DNA from: Metarhizium brunneum | Lineage: Eukaryota > Ascomycota > Sordariomycetes > Hypocreales > Clavicipitaceae | Direction: 5' to 3' | Length of the DNA stretch: 64,000 nucleotides | NCBI RefSeq assembly: GCF_013426205.1 | Contig: NC_089422.1 | Coordinates: 1,674,001-1,738,000, forward strand | Shown here: positions 43,613-55,459 of the stretch, piece after piece | How the letters are laid out: each line of letters begins with the position of its first letter | Numbering within the stretch: position 1 is the stretch's first letter | Program-made: the position numbers and the translations under genes | Notes under the pieces: generated by a model | Told to the model about the DNA's origin: nothing | The model's database searches: none | Seen by the model: only the letters and a program-made list of their open reading frames with translations

Positions 43613-45628
43613 ATGTCACCACTGGGGGCAAAGGGCCAGGACGCGGACCACCTGAGCCAGAAGAGCCCGTCAACTTCTCATCAAGAGACAGCATCGACTC
43701 CCGATAAAACAAGCAACGAGGACCATGGCCGCGAATGGCATCGAGTGCCCTCGCGGGCATCGCCCAGCGCCCAAGCACCGACAGACGATATCCGCCTGTC
43801 GACCACCGTTTCCAGCCGCACCATGGACACATTCTGGTTTCCGCAACTATCCCTAGGCTACGATGACACCCCGCGCAAGATTCGGCGCGGCTTCAACTCT
43901 GACAAGGAAATGGTGTTTCTGGCGTGTTGCCGCCAATACCCCAAGGCCGTGGGCTGGACGCTCCTCTTGTTTCTCACGGTAGTCATGGAGGCGTACGACA
44001 AGTCGCTCGTGTCGGGCTTCCTCGCGTTCCCAGCCTTCCAACGCAAGTACGGGCAGCCGGAGTCGACGACGCCGGGGACGTCGGTGGGCGACGGATCGGG
44101 AGCATACCAGATCCCGGCGCCGTGGCAGATTGCCCTGCACAACGCCGCGTTCACCTGCGAGATCATCGGGCTGCTGACCCACGGCTACATTACGTATAAT
44201 ATCGGATACCGAAAAGTCATGATGGGCAGCCTCGTTTGGCTGTGCCTCTCTGTGTTCCCCGCGTTTTTCGCGAGCAACATCACCACTTTGCTGGTTTCAC
44301 AAGCCTTGTGTGGTAAGAGCAGCACTGTGCTTTCTCCCCAGCTCTCGCCATCATCTTCACGGCCATTTAACATGGCGTTGTAGGAATACCCTGGGGCGTC
44401 ATTCAGACGCTCGCCGCCACGTACGCGGCCGAGGTTGTGCCCTCGGGCTTGCGGCCCTACGTCTTGAGCAACATCAACATGTGCTGGGTTGTCGGGCAGC
44501 TCCTGGGGACTGGTGTCCTCCGGGCTCTGGTGCATAGCGATTCGCAATGGTCTTATCGGCTCCCGTTTGCCTTGCAATGGGCCTGGGCGGTTCCCCTTTT
44601 GATTGGCGTTTACTTTGCGCCCGAGAGTCCTTGTAAGCACTCCGCTACACGGTGACTTTTTCCTGGTTTCGATCGTGTGCGTGTGTGGATTGTCATTGAC
44701 GAGTGTCGTTGCAGGGTGGTTTATTCGCCATGAGAGAGCCGCCGACGCCCGGCGATCTCTTGGCCGACTTTGTAACCGGTCCGGCTCCCACATTGACGAT
44801 AGCATAGCCCTGATGGAGCATATCAACAGGGTTGAGAAGGAGTTAAACTACGGCGGAGCAACGTATTCAGACTTGTTTAAAGGTGTCAATCGCCGTCGAA
44901 CAGAGATATCGTGCGTCGTGTGGATGTGCCAGGCGCTCTCTGGCAGCGTCTTGACTGCCGTCGCAGCATACTTCTTTGAACAGGCTGGCTTCGATCCTTC
45001 CAACTCTTTCAGCCTCTCTACGGGGATGTATGGCATGGCTCTGATTGCGGGCATAATTTCATGGGGACTCCTCTTCAAGATTGGTCGTCGCAAACTGTAC
45101 ATGTTCGGCCTGGCGTCGGCGGTTGCCTTCTTGACTGCTGGTGGAATAGTGTCAGTGGTGTCGGCAGGTAGCAACGGGGCGGATTGGGCTTTGGGCGCTT
45201 TGATCATCCTCATGACCTTCACCTACGATCTGACCCTCGGTCCTGTGTGCTACGTCGTTGTGGCTGAGATTCCATCGACGCGCCTGCGGGTCAAGACTGT
45301 TGCTTTGGCTAGGGTGGCATACAATATCGCCATGATTGTCAATACTTCTCTGGTGCCGAAAATGCTCAATCCCACGGCTTGGAACATAGCAGGCAAGTCA
45401 TGCTTTGTATACGTCGGAACGGCCTTTTGTTGCCTTGTGTGGTGCTACTTTCGATTACCAGAAACCAAGGGGTTGTCATATCTTGAACTGGATATCTTAT
45501 TTGAGAAGAAGGCTCCCGCACGAAAGTTCGGCCAGGTCCAAGATAGGCTCGCCAAGTCCGCGTATCTTACTGCCTCGCACGCCGAGCGACTCACAGATGC
45601 CTGGCACGGGTGGTTGGCGTATTCCTAG
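43613..45628 (+). CDS. MFS sugar transporter, alpha-glucoside permease type
   Basis: Predicted 620 aa, three exons (43613-44312, 44384-44632, 44715-45628), introns of 71 bases (GTAAGA...TTGTAG) and 82 bases (GTAAGC...TTGCAG). The polar N-terminal tail of about 95 residues is followed by 12 predicted membrane segments. Signatures: VVMEAYDKSLVSGFLAFPAFQRKYG, CGIPWGVIQTLAATYAAEVVP, YFAPESPWWFIRHERAADARRSL (restored by intron 2), LTLGPVCYVVVAEIPSTRLRVKTVALAR and FRLPETKGLSYLELDILFEKK. These match maltose/alpha-glucoside proton symporters of the sugar porter family at the plasma membrane. It lies 2 kb from a GH127 glycosidase, so oligosaccharide uptake linked to that enzyme is possible but unproven. 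Confidence 0.9.
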
Positions 45629-47018
45629 TTGTAAGATTATCAGCAGTAGCGATAGAGCACGAAATAGAAGGCCACCAAACGTAATAATTTGAGTTTCATA
45701 ATCTACTAAGATAAGTGTGACGCATAAGCTCAGCTAGTCCCAGTCCCATGCGTCCCACAGTGTGGGATTCTCACACTATCAAGCTTACTAGGGGGAATGT
45801 AGCTATCTATAGAATTTTCGTGTCCACGCTCTGCCATATGCTAGTGGGCTGAGTCCGATAATACCATTCGAGCCATGTAGGTAATCGTGTTTCGCCTCTT
45901 CGTTCCTGAATACTGTTTGAAACGAAAATACTGCAACCACTTGGCTTCCTCTAGAATCGGTGAATGCGGGAGTAATTAAATAACAAGCTGGACCAATACT
46001 AGGAGCCTTAAAGCATTGTACGCCGGAGACGGGTGATACCTGAGCTTGTGCATTTCCATTAAAGATCTTCTACAAATGGTAATGTAGATACTTCGTAATA
46101 AGCCCAGGTCATGGATAGAGGGAAATCTTAAAGTCCTGACCATTTCCAAATTGCTTAAGGAGGCACCCCACCATCTTCACATTACTGTTTTCAGCCATAC
46201 AATCGTTTTGTTTCCGAATACAGACAGTACAAAGCATCAACTTAGTCCTGGGTTTCCTCGACGACGAAGTTGATACACGCACATATTGGTGGATGTAGAT
46301 ACGTGGGTTCAAGTTGGTAGAATTTGGTGAGCCTTTCAAATGTAGTTCTAATGAACTGGCCAGATCCCTCCATTTCAAATGTTGCTGTCGCAATGTCCTA
46401 AATTCGTACATTTGACTTTTTTTGCCGCTACTGCAGGAATACTCGCCCCCCTTTCACCACAATTTCGGGTTCAAGTACTGGAGTTCGTATATCTATGTCT
46501 TTTGGATTCCCCCTGTCTAGTGCCATCTTTATAATGGGTATTCTGGATGTCAGCGCCAGGGGGCACTCTTTTCTGCCGTATCCTCAGCCATGATTGCTGT
46601 CGTGCCTCAAAGAAGGATAATCACGTCTCAGTGCTCACATACTTGTTGCCTACCCGGAGGCACTGTATACGAACTCGCCGTTATGTCCATGATGGCAAAA
46701 CTAGGCATCCAAGCTCAAATCGTGTAGGACTTGCCCCCTATTCCCCGCCGACGATGTTAGTGAATTATTAGGCTTTGTGTGTTCTGCGAAACGTTCGTGT
46801 ATGAGACCACATGGTAACTTTGACCGCAGATTCTCGGCTGAAATCATTCCATGTCAAGATGATAAAAGACCGTATCCAGACCGCTGATTAGCTAACCTGG
46901 ATTCATCCCCGGTCTGTCGCCAATAACACATTGCGAAAAAGGCTTCTCGATTGCGCCATGGTTGAGATGCCGCCTCGGGGGCCGTGGCCAACTGGAGGCC
47001 ACAAACTACCAACGGGCT
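45629..47018. other. Intergenic region, no gene seen
   Basis: About 1.4 kb of A/T-rich DNA. A 100-codon open frame on the minus strand (46109-46411) has no recognisable domain and was not called. Confidence 0.5.
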
Positions 47019-47023
47019 TGGAC

Positions 47024-47221
47024 TGTTACACGGAAATCGCAGGTTACACAAGGGCTACGGTCACGAGACCTAGGGCAAAGTCCCTCACCGACTTCTTGTA
47101 TAAATAGACGGCTTCGGTCCCTCAAGGCCTTGAGGAAAACCAAGGACCTTTGATACCAAAGACTGTTATTAGTTGAATTGAGCTAAATTGCTCCAAGCCC
47201 TGTTTCCGAGCCCTTGTCACA
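47024..47221 (+). mobile_element. Solo LTR, copy 1
   Basis: 198 bases starting TGTTACACGG and ending CCCTTGTCACA, flanked by the 5-base duplication TGGAC (47019-47023 and 47222-47226). It contains a TATAAATAG promoter-like box and a GACCTAGGGCAAAGTCCCT palindrome. Related copies occur at 50108 and 60577. No internal retrotransposon remains. It sits at the junction of a 17-base tandem duplication of host DNA. Confidence 0.88.
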
Positions 47222-47226
47222 TGGAC

Positions 47227-47677
47227 TACCAACGGGCTTGGTGCCGCCTTATCACAAGTCAATATTAGTCAATGTTATTACTGTTTCTACAGGGAGGGGA
47301 ATGTTGGGGTGGTACGCCATGCCGTGAGACTTGACGAGTAACTTATGACATTGAGCCTACCGAAGCATCGAGTGGGAGACCTACATTAACCTACGTCTTA
47401 ACAAGCATCCTAAGACGCGGGACGAGCCATGCATGTCTCAGGGAGTGCGGGGAATGTCGGGTCCTTTTGCCGATATTTGGGCTTTGATGAACCACCCTCT
47501 CGAAAGATGTGCGTATGTACTACCGCATTCCCATCGGCTGCCATAGCAAAACTGGGGCTTGATTCGAGGTAGGACTACACCAGACGTATTTACTTATATA
47601 GTAAGCGATGTCACCAGTAAGCACATGGAATATGGGTACTCTGAATGTAGCACTTACATCGCCTCGACTGCCGCACC
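47227..47677. other. Promoter region of the GH127 gene
   Basis: No gene. The right half of the 17-base host repeat is at 47225-47241. Confidence 0.5.
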
Positions 47678-49703
47678 ATGTCCTTGTCCTTCGAACCAGC
47701 GCTGATTGACCGTGTTAGCGTCAGCTCGCCATTCTATCTGCAGATTGACGAGCGAATGCGCAAGACTACTCTTCCGGCTATCCTTGATTCCTTAAAAACT
47801 ACCGGTCGCTTTTACGCGCTATCATGGACTCCAGAGAGCGCACCGACCAAGGCTCATTGCTTCTGGGACTCAGATGTCTACAAGACCATGGAGGCCTGTT
47901 GTTATTACTTGATGAAGAGGGATGATACCCAAATACGTGCAGATGTAGAGGAGATTGTAGGATATATCAAAAAGGCCCAGTGGGAAGACGGGTTCGTGTC
48001 ACCATGGGTCAAAAATTGCCCAGTCGCGAGATTCGCTGATAAAACAACAGATATATCAATTCATATTTTACGCTACATGACCCAAACGGCCGCTTTACCA
48101 ACCTGCGGGATATGCATGAGCTTTACTGCATGGGTCATCTCGCCGAGTTTGCCGTTGCTTACTACCAACTCGCTGGCTCGCACGATCTCATACATGTCAT
48201 GAGAAAAGCGACCCAGCTGCTGCGCGTGGCGGTGATTCCCAAGGGAGGATATCCGGGACATCAAGAGCTAGAAATTGGACTGCTCCGGCTCTACGAGATT
48301 ACGCGGGAAGATATGTTTCTTGACACGGCCGAGTTTTTCCTCCGTGAACGGGGCAAGAAAAATGAGAGTGAACGCATATATTACGACCGCGAGGCTTTGG
48401 CCAGAGACGAAAGCCCCTTCGACTCACCTAGCGAGATGCTAAGACGTCGCTTTAAAACTACCCGCGACTACTCCTACATGCAGGCGCATATGCCACTTGT
48501 CGATCAGCATACCATCGAAGGCCACTGTGTCCGGGCCATGTATTTCGTCACCGGGGCAGCACACTATGCTCTGGTGAAGCCTTCCGAGATCAAGGATATA
48601 CAGGATGCCGTTCACAGGCTGTTTAACAACACAGTCAAACAGAAGATGTATATTACTGGCGGGTTAGGCAGTGTCGCCGAGTATGAGGGATTCGGACCAG
48701 ATTACCACCTCCCGGACCTGCAGGGAGGAGGCTGCTACTCTGAAACTTGTGCCAGCGTTGCCCTCGTTTTCCTCTGTGAGCGTCTGCTTCGAAGTGGCCC
48801 GAACAGATTATACGGAGATGTCATGGAACGTGCACTGTTGAATTGTGTTTTGGGTGCCGTTGGATCACAAGGTTTATCAGCCGTGCTTGTCCCTTTGTTT
48901 GGGTGTATATGCTGAAAATGCGTTTAGGAGCAGAATTTTACTACGAAAATCCTCTGGCAACTATTGCTGGCCAGCCATGGTGTCGGCAGAAGTGGTTTGA
49001 AACCTCCTGTTGTCCGCCAAATGTTGCAAAACTCATGGGCATGCTGCCGTCACTAATATTTTCCACTCGAGGCTCCACTGTTGCCATTCATCTGTTTGTA
49101 AGCTCGGTTCTGAAGACAGTGGTGGATGGCCACCGGGTTCAAGTGACGATGGAAACACCTCTGCCGTGGGAAGGCACCGTGAGAATAAGTGTCGACTGCC
49201 AAAAGCACGTTGAGCTAGCCATTCGTATTCCTGACTGGGCAGCCGCTGGATACACGACTTCGGCTAAAGGTTATGTTCGGGAAGGCTACTTTTACGTTTC
49301 AGTCGTGTCGTCATCTGAAATACGGTTTTCCTTCCCCGCACAGCACAAGATGGTGTATGCTCACCCTAGCACTAGGAAAGATGAGGTGGCAGTTACTCGT
49401 GGACCACTTGTCTATTGTGCTGAGAGTCCTGATAATAATTTCGATCTGGAAACTACCTATGTGGATGTGACGTCTCTTCGGGAAGTCGGAGAGCTCGATA
49501 TTGATGGATGGAAGGGAGTTCCGATGTTAGAGCTGGACGCCAGGGTAAAGAGTAAAACAGACAACACTCTGTATAGTTGGGATGATTCAGGGTTGACAGC
49601 TGAAAGGAAGACTTTGAAGTTGATACCTTTTTTTCTGAGAATGAACAGAGGTGGAAGTGGCGCGATGAGGGTCTGGTTAAAGAAGGATGTCATGGCTCCT
49701 TGA
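47678..49703 (+). CDS. GH127 beta-L-arabinofuranosidase
   Basis: Predicted 636 aa, three exons (47678-47991, 48051-48871, 48928-49703). Introns of 59 bases (GTTCGT...ACAACAG) and 56 bases (GTTTAT...GTTTAG) are needed; they join AQWEDG to YINSYFTLHDPNGRFTNLRDMHELYC and AVGSQG to AEFYYENPL. The GH127 (DUF1680) family removes terminal beta-L-arabinofuranose from plant glycans. Zinc and catalytic residues are in place: ETC at about 335-338 and CC in TSCCPPN at about 405-408, where the first Cys is the nucleophile in characterised members. There is no signal peptide, so an intracellular enzyme acting on imported oligosaccharides is inferred. The gene lies between two solo LTRs of one family. Confidence 0.9.
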
Positions 49704-50102
49704 TTGGCTCCGTTTGGGATTGAAAATTAGCAGGTTCATGTTGTGGCTTGAATTTTTAAGTGTTCAAGATTTTGCGCGACTTGCTTTGTATCTTGTCATG
49801 CAACTAGTCCTCGGTTGTAAGATTATAAAACGCCTTTGGAGCCTGAGGAATCCTTGGCTGATAGCTCCTCCTGCTAATTCTTGATTAACTAAAATTGTCC
49901 TCTTTCCGTTTCCTCAGAGGGATATCGGAGAGCTGACTTCCGGGCTGACTTTCTCCATGTCAGAACATCAATTGATGTCAACTAGTCTAGTACAATAATC
50001 CTTGTTCTCATGATTGTGCCACAACAGGCTCCCAGATAGGCCCAGTTGCGCGAAGGTCCCCAAACAAGACGTCCGAATTTGATTCCAGGTTCTTAATACA
50101 GA
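49704..50102. other. Intergenic, no gene seen
   Basis: 3' flank of the GH127 gene up to the second solo LTR. Nothing recognised. Confidence 0.55.
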
Positions 50103-50107
50103 TAACG

Positions 50108-50303
50108 TGTTACACGGAAATAGCCCTTCCATACATGGGCTACGGTCACGGGACCTAGGGCAAAGTCCCTTGCCGACTTCTTGTATTTAAAGTGGTCTTT
50201 TGTCATTAAGGCCTTGAGGAAAACCAAGGACCTTTAATACCAAAGACTGTTATTAGATGAATTGAGCTATTAACTCTAAGCCCTCTATTGAACCCTTGTC
50301 ACA
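50108..50303 (+). mobile_element. Solo LTR, copy 2
   Basis: 196 bases, TGTTACACGGAAATAGCC to AACCCTTGTCACA, with target duplication TAACG at 50103-50107 and 50304-50308. Same family as copies 1 and 3 (shared GACTTCTTGTAT and ACCAAAGACTGTTATTAG segments). Confidence 0.9.
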
Positions 50304-50308
50304 TAACG

Positions 50309-51084
50309 TATACGCTCACGAGAATGACTCGGCATCCTATTAGGATCTCCCGTCATAGTGGTCTTAGACGCTGCGAGCAAGCTCATCATCGCCGAGTGTC
50401 TTCTCCGAGAAAACCTCTAACTCGGCGGTAGAGATTCCACACCTTCACTTGTCGTCGGAATCTAGGCTTCTAATCTAGAGACCGGTCTCCGGATGCTCTG
50501 TGCTGAGCCAAGAGATGGAGTATAAGCAAATATTTTCAATCCGACTGAATATAATATTGAGTTTATTAAGTTGTGCGAGAGAAAAAGAACAAAAAGAGGG
50601 CTAGATGGTCATGAAGGATTGGTGTATTGTTCTACAGTCTGTGGCAGAATATATTTGCCCACCCAGAGCTATACACTAATATACTCTAGTATATGATTGT
50701 ATAGAGCGCAATAGCCAAATACTTGATTTGGCTAAATAATTTGTGCCTCCAACTGTATGTCAACGACACCGAAAGACTTTACAAATCAAGCGTACGTAAA
50801 GTCGTCTAGAGTGAGCTGCTTTATTCATCGTGTGGCAAACACTGTCGAGGATCGCACATGACAAGTCACAAAACGAACGTGCTTTCATTGCTTCGCGATC
50901 AGTCTCTCATGTTCTGTTCATGAGACGTAAGCTGGTTCTTTGGCGTCTGCCTCATCCATCTACTGTCCACCTTGCCAAGGAAGCCACTGAGAAATCACTT
51001 CATGAGAGCCTTGCCCAACCCTTGCGATATCAGCCTTGGAGGCTGAAGTGTCCATGTTTTTCAACCACCCTCATGTAAACCTCT
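50309..51084. other. Intergenic, no gene seen
   Basis: A/T-rich DNA between the solo LTR and the kinase relic. The open frame at 50830-51078 could be a decayed N-terminal part of that kinase but shows no motif. Confidence 0.4.
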
Positions 51085-51600
51085 CATATTGCTTATGAAT
51101 ATGTCGAGGAGGTGGAAGAACTGACTTTTCACAAGCCTGGAGGCTATTCCCCTGTTGCTATTGGAGGCCGACTGCGCGATCTATATGGCATACTGCACAA
51201 TCCAGGCAACAGGGCAAGTTTCACGATATGGTTGGCACGGGATCTGCATCATATAAAATATGTCGCCCTCAAGATAGCCATTAGCAATTGGAAAACCAAC
51301 GAAGCAAATATTCTCTTTCATCTAGCAAATTCCTTCCATGACTGATTGCTTCAATTTCGATGGAGCGAATGGAAAACATCAATGCCTAGTTACCGAAGTG
51401 GCCAGATGCAGTTTGGCCAGCCGGATTCTCAGCCTATAGTCCGACAAGATGGAGAGCGACTTCCATCCAGTGTTCCTACCCATGTCTACGAAGCCATATG
51501 GATGAAGAAGCCCGCGGAGGAGTTGACCCTCCAAGATGTAAGCCTTGTGCTGATAGATTTTGGCGTCGCGTTTCGCCCACCACAAGCCGTATGATTCAAG
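51085..51600 (+). pseudogene. Relic of an SRPK-like protein kinase
   Basis: Pieces of an SR-protein-kinase-like gene occur in order but in different frames. The first is YVEEVEELTFHKPGGYSPV and FTIWLARDLHHIKYVALKI (beta strands and VALK lysine). Then comes FDGANGKHQCLVTEVARC in another frame, ended by TAG at 51437. Last is VSLVLIDFGVAFRPP (DFG motif) in a third context. The glycine loop is eroded (GILHNPGNRASF) and the catalytic HRD/DIH region and most of the C lobe are missing. It is a non-functional remnant; SRPK-like families are often amplified in filamentous fungi. Confidence 0.65.
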
Positions 51601-52834
51601 TCGCACGCCCCGATCGATATTCGGAAGGCAATCAAGAAGATACTCGTCGGCAATCGGAGTGGTCATAAGGGGAAGTGTATATAGTGTCGGAAGAGACGCC
51701 AGTTACAGGCGTTGGATAACCGTCGAGGACGGAGTTTGTTTCAGCTAGTAAGTCTAGTCAGTATTGTTTACACAGCAACAGGTTACAGGAGTAGTAAAAA
51801 CAGTAGGATGCTTCCCAGTAGAAGACAAGGCTACCGAATAACTTGGTATTTTTGTGACACTGCCGACAAACCGACCAATAGGGAGAAATCGCATCGTGCA
51901 TAATCTGTGTTTTGACTCTTCAACATTCGCCGTCTCTAATTGCTTGCTCACATCGCCTCGGGGCGATACAATGAAGCACAGTCCTTCGATGGGCTACCTG
52001 CCTCTCAAACAGATGGCGCCAGGGTCTTTTCTTATTTTCGTCATCCCTTTCGCGATATGATGGGTGTGGGCATCGGAAGGCGGCGCGAGTAGCACTTGGT
52101 TTGGATTCCTGACCGCTGGGACTAATCTGCCCATACGTATTTTGACTCGAGGCATCGGGTGTGTGTATCGTTCCTGAGAAGCATTCAGCCATTAGCTCAG
52201 TAAGCTGAAACAGTTCTCGCTCCCTACGCGAGGAACGGCTTGTCAAGTTGAGCTCGCGCCGTCAGACTTGGACTTGGAATCGGAGGGCGGTGTAGAAAAG
52301 CCGACTTACAAGGCGACTTGTGCGAGCTGTTGGGACAGATTGGCAGATATGCTCCGGTCGTACCTGTTCCTGCCTCAATTTGCTCTGCACCTAGACTGTA
52401 TAATGAGTCCTCACAATAGAAGGCGCTCAAAACGGCGATGGTTGTCTCCTGAATCGAGCGGGCGAAGGGCGCCTCCCAGATTCTACTTGTATTATGGTTT
52501 GGTGACTTTGGTCTTGTATCAATCTTAGGTCATGTTTATTTGTCGGGAAGGGGTTTGCTAATGGCGATTATGTAGCCTTGGGCTGGAAAACCCATAGATA
52601 GACAGAGGGCAACATATGGACTAGTCTCTACGGGCGTGTATGGGTTGTCATGCGGTAAGAAGAGCAGGGCGACAATATTTGCAGTTAACAGGCTTACGTT
52701 ATCAAGATATATATGACAAATTAAACATCACCAATCATATACGGGTCAGGTTTAGGTTATGGATATGGGAAACCTCGTACACCTGAGTCGTCATTCACTA
52801 AGTCCCGTCCCCTAAGTCATAACCGAGATTCTCC
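51601..52834. other. Intergenic region, no gene seen
   Basis: No supported gene. Open frames here are short and without domains. Confidence 0.5.
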
Positions 52835-52839
52835 ACCCT

Positions 52840-53095
52840 TGTTACACGGAAAAGGCCCAACCATCGTGAAGCCCAACAAAGCGGCTTCACCGACGAAGGA
52901 CCTGTTGGTTACTCCGTAGAGAGATTGAACACATGCACGGGCCAGTGCCCTAGGCACAGACGTTTCCTTCATGTATATATAGTAGTTCCTTTCCCCTTCC
53001 ATCCTCTTAGAAAACTAAGGACCTTTGACATCCTTCAGGATCATCTCTGGAACTAAGCCTTTGCTTCAAGCCTTCTAAATGGCACCCTTGCCACA
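52840..53095 (+). mobile_element. Solo LTR, divergent subfamily (copy 4)
   Basis: 256 bases from TGTTACACGGAAAAGGCCC to CACCCTTGCCACA, flanked by ACCCT at 52835-52839 and 53096-53100. The ends and the AACTAAGGACCTTTGA segment match the other LTRs, but the middle differs and is longer, so it is a related subfamily. Confidence 0.82.
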
Positions 53096-53100
53096 ACCCT

Positions 53101-54493
53101 GGCCTTTGATCCAGAGTTTTCCTTTTGCCGAGGTATTCATAAGTGTTACAAGCCTTTCAGAATGACAAAGTTTGGGTCACAATATGAGTGGGGAATAAAT
53201 ACGTAGCGTTCCAGCTAGTTTTCCATTCGTCATGTAACCTCACGGCATCATTCCGCAGCAGGCCGAGTACTTTCCAGAAAGCCGTAACCGAACCCTCATG
53301 CTGAGCGTATTGCTCATACGTCTCCTTCTCCCCCCCAACGGATGGCGAGATATTCATAAATGACGAGGCGAGTGTTTTCTAGCAAGTCCCGCCGCGGCTG
53401 TGCAACAAGATAATCCACCCTGCTAGCCGTTCCTAGGGAATAACATGAGATTCAGTCCCTCCCTTTATGCGAATCCCTTGGCCAAACTACGACTGTACGC
53501 AAGAAACGGCGTAATGAGCGTTTGCTTAACCCATTCGGCACTGGTTGGCTAACGTGGCTCGCAGAATCGAACATACCAGGGCCCTCACCCCTCCCTTGAC
53601 AAGGGCCGATGGGATGACAAAGTGTCCCAAGTTCAGGGCCTTGCCCCAAATAGCCCGGCAAATATGAAGCTTGTTTAATTTACGGAACTGTCTAATTTAA
53701 TAGTACTGACTAGTGCCCTCTCGTATTTCTGGGGAGAGGGGCGGCGGGAACATGCACCGCGTCTAAACCGGGCAGTTTGAAGAGCAACGAACCTCCAACA
53801 CTTGGATACATCACTACTGCTGTACAACTCTGAGACTCGAATGGGGTGGGTCGATAAGACCTGCCTGTGTGAAATTATTTAAATTGATGCGAATATGTAG
53901 TTCGTCGTGTCGACTCGAGTCAGTCAATTTCACGTACGACTCTGATATTTTTATTGTCTAGCGTAGGTACAACAACAACGTAGTATCTTATTTAGAAATA
54001 CGGAAACATAATTCCCCTTATCTGAAAGTCATCTGTGACCATGATCCATGTTCAGAATCCGCACACGTATAGCCCTGCCCTTTACGTGTCGTTCCTGAGC
54101 CCAACTCCAGTCGAACGACATCGGCAACTTGGGTCACCCATGTCTTTTTTTTTCAGGGGCTAGGCTATTCAAGCACCGGGGCTACCTAGCCTGACCGTAT
54201 ATTATCCCCCTTGTAATTCTCTTGCCACCGAAACCGCCATTTCAAGACCTAGGGGCATCCGTTAACACGCCGATGGAGTCTCTTGCCTTTCCTTCATTCC
54301 CGGTTGTCAGCTAGTATACTCGATCGACTTGATTCCCTATTCTATCTCTTTTTATCATATCGACACTCATTACTCTACTATCAGCAACTCTATCCAGGAT
54401 ACACGCCGCAACTCGGACGATTCTTACACCACTGCCTGTCATCACGTCCAACCTAGCTCGGTGTCCTTGGCATCGCGCTGCCGTGCGTCGTAA
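53101..54493. other. Intergenic region, no gene seen
   Basis: About 1.4 kb with no supported gene; pyrimidine-rich stretch 54290-54370 is the likely promoter of the next gene. Confidence 0.5.
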
Positions 54494-55459
54494 ATGCGAG
54501 CCACTTTCAGAAGTCCACGGAAGCTCATTACCCTCCTTGTGCTATCTCTAGTTGCCATCCTTGTTCTGCACCAACTTAGTTTCCATGACCAATTTCTCCT
54601 CTGCGACAGTCTATCAGAGTCGATGAAAATAGTCGACGCGTGCCCTCGATCCAATATCAAACCGAGCAACGAGTCCCTTGGCACGACCAGACCGGGCATC
54701 CCAAATATAATCCATCAGATATGGAAAACGGAGCACGTCGAAACATATTCTGCCGAGGCGTCCCACGCGTCATGGAGAGCTCAAGCCGAATCCAGCAATT
54801 ACACGCTGAAACTATGGACTGACAACGACATCCTACAGCTCATCAAAGCCAAGTATGCGTGGTTGCTATCCACGTACGAAGGATACGCGCAAGACATTCA
54901 GCGCGCAGACATGGCCAGACTCGTCGTCGTTCATGCTGAAGGGGGCATCTACGCAGATTTGGACGTCTACCCCGTGTCGGTAGACGAGTTGTCCTGCTTG
55001 CGGCATCTTGGCCTGCGAGCCATCTTTTCTCCCACGGCGGGGAATGCCGGGCTCAGCAACCACTTCTTCATGGCTGAGCAGGGGGCGGATTTCCTCCAGT
55101 GGGCGCTGTACGAGGGTAAACGGCGAGGCGGCCCGTTGTCGAAGCACATTCTTCTACCGTACTTGCGAGTCTTTTGGTCTACCGGTCCTCTGATGGTGAC
55201 GTCGGCTTTTCGGCAGTATTCGTGGATGTACGGCGCCTCGAGCCATGGACTGGGTGTGCTGGGCGCGGGCTACGGGGGTTTCGTGGTTCGGCATGCTGCA
55301 GGGCGGTCTTGGCATGGGTTGGATGGGTATCTTTTGAATTATGTAGCGGATCATGTGCGAGTGGAAAGCCTGTGGGTAGGTGGTTTTTGTCTGGTCGCCT
55401 TACTCGCTCTGGGGTTTATATCGTGGCCATGTCGTTGGAGAAGTATGCGTTATCGCTGA
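54494..55459 (+). CDS. GT32-type glycosyltransferase (Och1/Sur1-like)
   Basis: Single exon, 321 aa. Type II membrane layout: short basic N terminus (MRATFRSPRK), one membrane segment (LITLLVLSLVAILVL), then a lumenal catalytic domain. Family signatures: IPNIIHQIWKTE, YTLKLWTDNDILQLI, and DIQRADMARLVVVHAEGGIYADLDVYP with the DxD metal site. A second hydrophobic segment near the C terminus (GGFCLVALLALGFISW) resembles the IPC mannosyltransferase (Sur1/Csh1) layout more than Och1. It would use GDP-mannose or another sugar nucleotide in the Golgi. It faces a GT25-like gene 1.4 kb away. Acceptor unknown. Confidence 0.88.
   Translation: MRATFRSPRKLITLLVLSLVAILVLHQLSFHDQFLLCDSLSESMKIVDACPRSNIKPSNESLGTTRPGIPNIIHQIWKTEHVETYSAEASHASWRAQAESSNYTLKLWTDNDILQLIKAKYAWLLSTYEGYAQDIQRADMARLVVVHAEGGIYADLDVYPVSVDELSCLRHLGLRAIFSPTAGNAGLSNHFFMAEQGADFLQWALYEGKRRGGPLSKHILLPYLRVFWSTGPLMVTSAFRQYSWMYGASSHGLGVLGAGYGGFVVRHAAGRSWHGLDGYLLNYVADHVRVESLWVGGFCLVALLALGFISWPCRWRSMRYR

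Noticed and set aside
46109..46411. 100-codon minus-strand open frame
   Set aside because: No signal peptide, domain or splice context; isolated in A/T-rich DNA.
47992..48050. Frameshift in the GH127 gene
   Set aside because: The frame change is explained by a GT-AG intron whose removal restores the conserved sequence, as is the one at 48872-48927.
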